Positions 58,251 to 64,000 of a stretch of 64,000 bases of DNA are shown in pieces (position 1 is the stretch's first letter; each line of letters starts with the position of its first letter). The stretch lies in assembly GCA_902776985.1 (NCBI GenBank), contig CACYSD010000005.1, forward strand, positions 1-64,000, read 5' to 3'. The DNA comes from UBA3839 sp902776985. Its GTDB lineage: Bacteria; Bacteroidota; Bacteroidia; Bacteroidales; Bacteroidaceae. The position numbers and the translations under genes are program-made. The notes beneath the pieces were generated by a model. The model ran no database searches and was not told the DNA's origin. It worked only from the letters and a program-made list of their open reading frames with translations.

Positions 58251-58446
58251 AAGTTTTTAAGTTTTTAAGTTTTTAAGTTTTTAAGTTTTTAAGTTTTTAA
58301 GTTTTTAAGTTTTTAAGTTTTTAAGTTTTTAAGTTTTTTGAAAAATAATATACTCTAATAATTATTCTTATATTATATTTATATATAATATAAATAGATT
58401 TTACACCTAAAAAAACTTAAAAACTTAAAAACTTAAAAACTTAAAA
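58251..58446. repeat. AAGTTTTT 8-bp array (11 units) facing an inverted 4-unit array
   Basis: AAG recurs every 8 bp from 58251 to 58331 (11 units of AAGTTTTT). After about 75 nt of nearly pure A/T, the inverted unit CTTAAAAA recurs at 58416, 58424, 58432 and 58440. The arms can pair into a long hairpin lying between the HD gene (+) and the nuclease gene (-), where it could act as a two-way terminator. Copy number is likely to vary by slippage. Confidence 0.85.
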
Positions 58447-58558
58447 ATTGAATGGCACTGCATGTCCAGTATTTATGCGGTGTCTACGTACGAAAAAAGC
58501 ATGTGGAAAAAGCGATGCATTTTACGTAAAAAAGACAGTTACTATTTTTTCGGGAATG

Positions 58559-60052
58559 TTACTTCTTCACGAATATCTTGCGGCCGTTAATGATGTAAAG
58601 ACCTGACCGGTCGATGGTGTCGATGCGTTGACCGGTGATGGAGTAGATGCCGGTAGCGGAAGTACGACTGAGAGCGAAGGAGTCATCAGCGATTGTGGCA
58701 ATACCGTCAGGATCCTCCTGTGTCTTAGCCTTTATCACACGGATTTCGTCGATGAAGCAGCGCTTAGAGGTTGTGGTATAGATAACCGACGGATTTGCCG
58801 GAACATCTTCGAAGGTGAGTGACACTTTCTCGAATGCGTCATTCATTGTTGCCGTGTAGGAGGCTTGCTGTGAACCACAATCAGGAATGCTGATTTCAAG
58901 TAGTCCTTCTACTGACGACCATCCCTTGATGTCGGCTTCTACGATGAGAGTTCCGCCTTCAAAGTCGATAGTACGTGTCTGGATAGAACCAGCCTTGCTG
59001 CCTGTTCCCATCTTGATGGCTCCACCCGCTTCGTAGACTGCGGTAACTGAAACAATGTTGTCGTTTCCGATCCAGGTCTTCGATGCTCCGGAAGAATTGT
59101 AACTGTTGCCTGATTCACATTCGGCAAATGTCTCGATAAGGAGTGTGTCGCCGTGTTCGATATCTGGGTCTGGATCAGGATCGGGATCTGGGTCAGGATC
59201 TGGGTCAGGATCATCTACATCGATATGATGGAGAACTGCTGTTGCGAGGTCGAACTCTTCGGTTTTCTTGTCACCCCAGATGTAGTTTGCAAGCTCAGGG
59301 TAATCCACAAATGGATTGCGGTTGCCTTGCTGATTGTAGGCGCGTTCCATGCGGGTGATTTCCCAAGTGCTCACAGTGTCCTTTACACTCCATTCGAGGA
59401 GCATGTCGATGATATCTGACTTAATTGTAGGGTAATCCTCTTTTTTGAAAGCTACGTTTACATCGGAGCGGTTTTCCCACTTGGTATCAGGATAACAAGT
59501 TGCCACATAGAAATAGATACGTGCGAAGTCACCTTTGTACTCGTCGCATGGTTCAAAAACCAAATCGCCGTTTTTATTACGACCGGTCTTCATGCGTCCA
59601 TTTGAATATGATACGGTTCCTGTAACTACTCCAAGGGGGTAATTCCCCTTAGCGTTGTTTGCTTTCGACTCTGATGGCAAAACCTGCAAGAGGTCACTTC
59701 CAACTGCAACTCCTGTACCGCCTCCCCACCAACTCTGGGGAACTACATGTTCACGGTTCATGCCGCTTACTGCAGAGCCGTTTCCCGGGAAGTAGAACAC
59801 CTGATCGCTATAGTAGTCGAATACCTGATGCTGTCCACTGGAATTGGTGTTGTCAAGGTAATCCACGTTTTCGTATGCTTCCCAAAGTCCGTTATAGCTG
59901 ATCTTGGTGTGTGGCGCAATAACGTCGTGGAGGGCAGCCTTGAGAGCAGCCTCTTTTTTCCCGTCAATGGGTTTGTAGTAGTTTTCCGACGGTTGGGCAT
60001 AACCACATATCGACAGGAGAAGTAGTAGGAGGGAGATTGATAGTTTCTTCAT
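58559..60052 (-). CDS. Secreted endonuclease I family nuclease with C-terminal surface-sorting tail
   Basis: At about 497 residues it has a signal peptide (MKKLSISLLLLLLSICGYAQ). The endonuclease I domain spans about residues 25-260 with the catalytic MNREHVVPQSWW motif near residue 105, and PSESKANNAKGNYPLG. A DP-repeat linker (eight DP pairs) leads to a beta-sandwich domain, and a C-terminal tail (GIYSITGQRIDTI, GLYIINGRKIFVKK) resembles type IX-type sorting ends in Prevotella. It probably degrades extracellular DNA or RNA. A strong upstream terminator (60071-60106) overlaps the longer frame, so the ATG at 60052 is the start. Confidence 0.88.
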   Translation of the reverse strand: MKKLSISLLLLLLSICGYAQPSENYYKPIDGKKEAALKAALHDVIAPHTKISYNGLWEAYENVDYLDNTNSSGQHQVFDYYSDQVFYFPGNGSAVSGMNREHVVPQSWWGGGTGVAVGSDLLQVLPSESKANNAKGNYPLGVVTGTVSYSNGRMKTGRNKNGDLVFEPCDEYKGDFARIYFYVATCYPDTKWENRSDVNVAFKKEDYPTIKSDIIDMLLEWSVKDTVSTWEITRMERAYNQQGNRNPFVDYPELANYIWGDKKTEEFDLATAVLHHIDVDDPDPDPDPDPDPDPDPDIEHGDTLLIETFAECESGNSYNSSGASKTWIGNDNIVSVTAVYEAGGAIKMGTGSKAGSIQTRTIDFEGGTLIVEADIKGWSSVEGLLEISIPDCGSQQASYTATMNDAFEKVSLTFEDVPANPSVIYTTTSKRCFIDEIRVIKAKTQEDPDGIATIADDSFALSRTSATGIYSITGQRIDTIDRSGLYIINGRKIFVKK

Positions 60053-60070
60053 AGGGTTGACAAAAAGAAA

Positions 60071-60106
60071 ACCCATACGCACTAACAGAATCGAGTGCGT
60101 ATGGGT
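60071..60106 (-). terminator. Terminator/attenuator between the two exported-protein genes
   Basis: A perfect 13-bp stem, ACCCATACGCACT / AGTGCGTATGGGT, with a 10-nt loop. On the minus strand it is followed by TTTTCTTTTT. It ends the 60124-62307 gene, but lies only about 19 nt before the nuclease ATG, leaving no room for a promoter between them; the nuclease may depend on read-through. Confidence 0.85.
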
Positions 60107-60123
60107 ATAGTAGTTATAGGAAT

Positions 60124-62307
60124 TTACTTAACAAGTACTTTCTTGCCACCGATGATGTACATACCACCACGAGTGATAGTATTTACACGCTGGCCAGCGA
60201 GAGTGAAGATACCTTGTGCACGAACGGACTCAGTGTTGACTTCGCTGATACCCAGAGCAATGCCGTCGATAACAGCGTCTGCGAGATCTTTCACGCCAGG
60301 AACACTGAAGTAAGCCTGAATCTTACCCTGAATAAGTATTACCTTACCGAGGTTGTCTGGATTATCAACGAGGTTGAGTTTTTCGCGGTAAACAGTCTTG
60401 TTGACAAGATTAACAGGAACGAACTTGATGGAGCTGGTTTCGTTTGCTGCGTCAGCAAGAAGTATGTTTGTATTCATGCACTCTACGCCTTCAACTCCAG
60501 GCCAGTATTTGGAGATATTACCATTTCCTACGCCTACTATATATCCCTTAACCCAAACGAGGTCGGATTTGAAGTCTTTGTTGGAAACATCGAAGTGCTG
60601 AACGTCGGCTACTGTGTAAGGATTTTCCTTGGTTCCGTCGCCTACTAATGTGTAAGGTGCTTCCCATTCGGATTTGTCAAGTGGGTAGAGCTGAACTGCT
60701 TCGTCGCGAACTGAAACTATGAATGTAGCTGTGTATTCGCGTGTGGTGCTGAACTGAGTAGTTGAGAGAAGGTTGAACTGGTCGTAAACAGTTACTTCGT
60801 CACCATTCTGGTTGATTGTGACTGCGCGGTCGGTAAGAGCTTCTGCACCTGCGTTGAAACCGGAAATCTTAACAATCATGCTTGTGTAAGCCAGAGCTTC
60901 TGCTGGAGTGTCGAGGTCACCAAGTTCTTCGATTTCAGTAGCAACTACATCGTTGTCGGAAGATACAACTGAGAGATTCTCTACATCCATCAAAGAGAGT
61001 TCTGGAAGACCATGATAGAGATAGAGCTTACCAGTAACAGTTCCGTCAATCTTGTCACCTACCTTAGCAGTAGTAGTTCCATAGAGGAGGAAGCCTTCCT
61101 TGCCGTCGGTGATATAGATGTTGCTGCCGCTGACGTAAGTAACGAGGAAGCTGTTGAGCTTGAATGCAACCAATACTTCTTCAGCCTTTGCTGCAGCCTT
61201 GATTGCAGCGATCGTTTCGTAAGTTACTTCAGGTTTTGGCAATTGACCGTTAAGAGAATAAATTTTATTACCCTGGTCCATTTCAGGAGTGGTACCGAAA
61301 AGTTTCAAATTACCTTCAATGATAACTTCATCACCAACTTTAATATCGTCTTCAGATGTAAATTTCAAACCGCCAAGACCAAAACCACGATAGATTTCAA
61401 GTTCATCGCTACCGTCCTTATCCTTAATAAAGTATGTAGCATTTCCATAACTGTTTCCAGGCAGGTCTGTCAACTGTCCGTCCTTTTCGATACCGATGCG
61501 TGAAATTACACCAGAAACAAAGGTGGCTTCCTTTGGAGCTTGTCCTGCTGCAAGAAGTTTAATGGCAGAAGCTACATTGTAAGGATCTTCTGCTGTACCC
61601 TTGCCAACGATGTCGCTAAGGTCAACAATCTTAATTTCGCTTGTTGCTTCAGAACTTTTGTTGCCATTTGCATCCTGAGCATAAGCAGTAATAATTGTAG
61701 TTTCTTTAACTTCAAAGGGTTCGGTATATTTCACGTAACCAGCTTTATTGATAGCATAGTATATATCTAAGCCATCATCAGCTGTAATTGTTACTGTTTG
61801 AGCCTCTGTGTAGGTACCTGAAGCAGGAGTGATGACTGGACGATGCACTGTTACGACATCGCCTCCTTTAGTATATGTAATTTGCAGAGATGCAATACGG
61901 CGATGTCCCGAAGTACCATCAATGGTAAAGGTAACGGTTGAAGAAGAACCTTCCCATGAATCTGTTTGAAAATCTCCATTGTCAACATTAATTGCGTTAG
62001 AACCTTCGCCTGATGCAAATACAAATTTGATTTCTGTGAGAGTAGCTTCTTTTGCAGTAATAGTCATGCTGTTACCACCATAGAGACGAATGGCAGAACC
62101 TGTGTTGTAATACTTTGGGCCATTTTTGTTATCACCTTTGTCGAGCGTAGCGGATACTACATCGTCAAAATCGATGCTGGCGATATCTGTTTGATTTGCA
62201 TAGCCCTGAGCAGATGCAACCCAATCAATTGTCTCAGCCATAGCCTTAGTTCCGATAGCAAGGAACAAAGCAACTACGACAAATTTCATAGAAGTAAAAT
62301 TTTTCAT
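60124..62307 (-). CDS. Secreted multidomain protein: CHB-type, OB-fold-like and DUF6359 domains
   Basis: At 727 residues it has a signal peptide (FVVVALFLAIGTKAMA). In order: a beta-sandwich (about 30-150); a chitobiase-C-terminal-like repeat (VITPASGTYTEAQTVTITAD, about 158-177); an OB-fold-like segment (APKEATFVSGVISRIG; VGDEVIIEGNLKLFG); a second such segment; and a DUF6359-like block (LVWVKGYIVGVGNGNI; NILLADAANE; KVILIQGKIQAYFSVPGVKD). It ends with a Prevotella-type sorting tail (GIFTLAGQRVNT, GGMYIIGGKKVLVK). No enzyme motif is seen. Its position between two nuclease-like genes suggests nucleic-acid or surface binding. Confidence 0.78.
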   Translation of the reverse strand: MKNFTSMKFVVVALFLAIGTKAMAETIDWVASAQGYANQTDIASIDFDDVVSATLDKGDNKNGPKYYNTGSAIRLYGGNSMTITAKEATLTEIKFVFASGEGSNAINVDNGDFQTDSWEGSSSTVTFTIDGTSGHRRIASLQITYTKGGDVVTVHRPVITPASGTYTEAQTVTITADDGLDIYYAINKAGYVKYTEPFEVKETTIITAYAQDANGNKSSEATSEIKIVDLSDIVGKGTAEDPYNVASAIKLLAAGQAPKEATFVSGVISRIGIEKDGQLTDLPGNSYGNATYFIKDKDGSDELEIYRGFGLGGLKFTSEDDIKVGDEVIIEGNLKLFGTTPEMDQGNKIYSLNGQLPKPEVTYETIAAIKAAAKAEEVLVAFKLNSFLVTYVSGSNIYITDGKEGFLLYGTTTAKVGDKIDGTVTGKLYLYHGLPELSLMDVENLSVVSSDNDVVATEIEELGDLDTPAEALAYTSMIVKISGFNAGAEALTDRAVTINQNGDEVTVYDQFNLLSTTQFSTTREYTATFIVSVRDEAVQLYPLDKSEWEAPYTLVGDGTKENPYTVADVQHFDVSNKDFKSDLVWVKGYIVGVGNGNISKYWPGVEGVECMNTNILLADAANETSSIKFVPVNLVNKTVYREKLNLVDNPDNLGKVILIQGKIQAYFSVPGVKDLADAVIDGIALGISEVNTESVRAQGIFTLAGQRVNTITRGGMYIIGGKKVLVK

Positions 62308-62392
62308 AAGCGTTTGTTTAAAATTATAATAATTAATGAATTATCTATTCTTTCTGCTGCCAAACCGCAGAACACACTCCACCCGGATGGCA

Positions 62393-62428
62393 CTCCCCTC
62401 CATTACGGGAGGGGGCAGGGGGTGGGCC
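62393..62428. repeat. Compact C/G-rich palindromic repeat
   Basis: CTCCCCTCCATTACGGGAGG followed by GGGCAGGGGGTGGGCC: a C-rich arm, ATTAC turn, G-rich arm and second G-rich block. It shares its left arm almost exactly with 48310-48329. It lies just after the stop of the next gene. Confidence 0.6.
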
Positions 62429-62430
62429 TT

Positions 62431-63558
62431 CTATTCTACTTGTTTCTTCAGATAAATCACCGATGGGTAGTGGTCGCTGTAGCCGTTGAGCCAAACACCA
62501 CTGCCGTGGGTTCGTTTTGGAGAGCCTTTGAACTTTCCTTCCTGCTGAGTTAGGAACGGACGGTTGAAGACTTCGTTGGCAAGATAGGTGAGGGTAGTGG
62601 GATGGTCATGACCGAGGAGATTGCCAGTAAACACAATCTGGTCGAAGAGATTCCATTTGCCGTCGTACTTAAGCGAACCGATACCGTCCTTGCGAAGTGT
62701 GTTCCAGAACGGATTGAAGAGGTCATGCTCACCACAATCCTTTGCATAACGTTTTGCACCGAGTTCAACAGCCATACTCTTGTTGTCAGGATCGTCGTTC
62801 ATGTCACCCATGATGAAAATCTTTGCCTTAGGATCGAGACGGAGGAGTGAATCCTTAACTACACGTACCTGACGGCCGGCAAGTTCACGATAGAAGGAAA
62901 CAGCCATTCGTGATGGCCAGTGGCAAACTATGCAATGAACACGCTCACCAGCGATTTTGCCTGTTGCGACAAGGAATCCACGGGTTATGCGAGTGGAATC
63001 TTCAGGTGGATAAACATAAGGAACCAGTTTGTGGCTCTCGTATTTGAAGAGTTTTGGATTGTAGAGGAATGCACATTCCACTCCACGACGGTCAGGTCCG
63101 TCCTCATGAATGATCTTAAGACCACGATCCTTGAGTGCAGGCTGTGCAATAAGGTCTTCAAGCACATGACGGTTCTCGATTTCCGAAACACCGATGATGG
63201 CAGGACCTAACGGCAGACGAACACGGCTGTCTGCATCGGTGGCGAGACAAGACAATGCTTCAGACATATTCTTCAGCTTTGCATTATACTTCATAGTGCC
63301 CCAATGATTTGCTCCGTCGGGGAGATACTCATAGTCATTCTTGTCTTCAATAACCTGCATCACGCCGTTTACCTCACCCATCACAACATCGTGGACGGTG
63401 TCGAAGAGGTTTTCGAGGTTGTAGAACGCAATAGCGTAAACAGCCGTGCGGTTGTTCTGACGGGGAATAATGAACGAGCATAGAACTGCAATCATTACCA
63501 ATGCGGAAAGTAAGGTTAGTTTCTGACCGATTTTCATAGTTTGAAGAAATTTTTTCAA
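62431..63558 (-). CDS. Exported endonuclease/exonuclease/phosphatase-family protein
   Basis: At 375 residues it has an N-terminal hydrophobic export/anchor segment (LTLLSALVMIAVLCSFII). EEP-fold motifs: FYNLENLFDTVHD (about 45-57), IIGVSEIENRHVLEDL (catalytic E, about 120-135), HWPSR, FIMGDMNDDPDN (about 248-259) and GYSDHYPSVIYL (catalytic H near the C-terminus). Relatives are DNase I-like nucleases or phosphatases. It lies upstream of two more exported proteins in the same direction, forming a likely nucleic-acid-scavenging set. Confidence 0.88.
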   Translation of the reverse strand: MKKFLQTMKIGQKLTLLSALVMIAVLCSFIIPRQNNRTAVYAIAFYNLENLFDTVHDVVMGEVNGVMQVIEDKNDYEYLPDGANHWGTMKYNAKLKNMSEALSCLATDADSRVRLPLGPAIIGVSEIENRHVLEDLIAQPALKDRGLKIIHEDGPDRRGVECAFLYNPKLFKYESHKLVPYVYPPEDSTRITRGFLVATGKIAGERVHCIVCHWPSRMAVSFYRELAGRQVRVVKDSLLRLDPKAKIFIMGDMNDDPDNKSMAVELGAKRYAKDCGEHDLFNPFWNTLRKDGIGSLKYDGKWNLFDQIVFTGNLLGHDHPTTLTYLANEVFNRPFLTQQEGKFKGSPKRTHGSGVWLNGYSDHYPSVIYLKKQVE

Positions 63559-63699
63559 GTGTTATTTAATATGCAATTGTTATTATATATTAATGTGTAG
63601 GTGTTACAAAAATGACATAATATGTTACAATAGGCAAAGTTCGTAATATTTATTTACACTCCAAATAAAAATGAAAAAAAAATATTCTTTTAATAAAAT

Positions 63700-63733
63700 T
63701 TTGTCAAAATAATAAAATAATTGTTTACATTTG
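63700..63733 (+). promoter_or_regulatory. Promoter for the right-edge receptor gene
   Basis: TTTG at 63700-63703, a 22-nt spacer, then TACATTTG at 63726-63733. The leader contains a small hairpin GGTGT...ACACC (63741-63756). Confidence 0.55.
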
Positions 63734-63801
63734 CAACGAGGTGTGTTATGACACCACGTTTTATGCTAAATCAACATAAAAAAATAGATCCAAAAAGTAT
63801 T

Positions 63802-64000
63802 ATGAAAAAAGTTATTTTGCTACTCATGCCTTTACTATGTTTATCGCAACATAGAGCGAATGCACAGGTAGTGGCAGACAGTGCAGACATTGCAGATTAC
63901 AATGATCTGGAATCGTTTGTGTTCTCAGGAACAGAATTGGACGAGGACGGTATTATGTCTTCACAAGGTTCTGCTGCGCTGAGCACATTCAACGATGACA
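63802..64000 (+). CDS. Probable TonB-dependent outer-membrane receptor, N-terminal fragment
   Basis: An open frame starts with a signal peptide (MKKVILLLMPLLCLSQHRAN, cleavage near AQ) and runs off the window after 66 codons. The visible mature part (LESFVFSGTELDEDGIMSSQ, then GSAALSTFND) resembles the region before the plug of a Bacteroidota receptor subgroup, but the plug itself is not visible, so the assignment is tentative. It is divergent from the nuclease cluster. Confidence 0.4.
   Translation, partial: MKKVILLLMPLLCLSQHRANAQVVADSADIADYNDLESFVFSGTELDEDGIMSSQGSAALSTFNDD

Noticed and set aside
58251..58446. CRISPR or coding repeat
   Set aside because: An 8-bp A/T word without spacers and with stops in all frames.
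60053..60082. N-terminal extension of the endonuclease I protein
   Set aside because: The extra residues are encoded by the terminator hairpin and would precede a normal signal peptide.
1..64000. tRNA or rRNA genes
   Set aside because: The gaps were scanned by eye for cloverleaf and conserved rRNA words; none was seen, though a covariance search (tRNAscan-SE, Rfam) was not possible.

Overview
The window looks like chromosomal DNA from a member of the Bacteroidota, most likely Prevotella or a close relative in the Bacteroidales. Promoters have the phylum's TTTG - about 19-20 nt - TAnnTTTG form instead of sigma70 boxes. Shine-Dalgarno sequences are mostly absent. Surface proteins end in the GIYxxxGQR...GLYIxxGRKxxVK type of C-terminus seen in Prevotella. 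DUF3078, DUF6359, TonB-receptor and CHU_C-type proteins are present. No rRNA, tRNA or CRISPR array was found.

Layout. 1-2.6 kb is an accessory patch: the end of an IS3-family element, a small helix-turn-helix remnant, an intact AAA/DUF4143 ATPase flanked by two near-identical hairpins, and a frameshifted piece of a second ATPase. 2.7-6.3 kb holds oxidative-stress genes (flavin reductase, Fe/Mn superoxide dismutase, rubrerythrin) and DNA-repair-type genes (AlkD-like, TfoX-like, uracil-DNA-glycosylase-like). 6.4-12.2 kb is a sugar-nucleotide/surface-polysaccharide run: GHMP sugar kinase, nucleotidyltransferase, UDP-glucuronate-epimerase-like protein and a membrane FlaA1/CapD-type dehydratase. 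It is interrupted by a four-helix-bundle (23S IVS-type) gene and by a DUF559 nuclease-like cassette that lies in frame inside the epimerase. 12.2-24.3 kb carries uvrA, kdgK-eda (uronate catabolism), folD, ffh, a DedA protein, a surface lipoprotein, class II fructose-bisphosphate aldolase and an aminotransferase. 24.3-33.9 kb holds an FtsX-like permease, a low-molecular-weight phosphatase, a TonB receptor, an amidase, an MCE protein, dnaA and uvrB. 33.9-43.6 kb holds a secreted GH35 beta-galactosidase, rpiB, pyrF, an orphan DNA methyltransferase, prfA, purM, a TPR protein and a DUF1846 protein. 43.8-51.4 kb holds a flavodiiron protein, DUF3078, DUF1015 and YigZ genes, then a muramidase, cytidine deaminase and an ABC-F ATPase with asymmetric sites. 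51.5-57.1 kb is a three-gene RND efflux operon. 57.3-64 kb ends with an HD phosphohydrolase, a large A/T-rich inverted repeat, and a cluster of exported nuclease-like proteins that runs up to the start of a probable outer-membrane receptor.

The most unusual region is 5.2-10.2 kb. Three small genes or domains (TfoX-like, four-helix-bundle, DUF559) are each bracketed by short repeats. The clearest case is the DUF559 cassette. It is bounded by 31-bp imperfect inverted repeats (24 of 31 positions match), sits in frame within a sugar-nucleotide epimerase, and its end sequences resemble C/G-rich palindromic repeats scattered elsewhere in the window (43.8, 48.3 and 62.4 kb). This suggests a family of small repeat-bounded gene cassettes, similar in logic to REP/RAYT systems. 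That reading is inference and needs comparison with other genomes.
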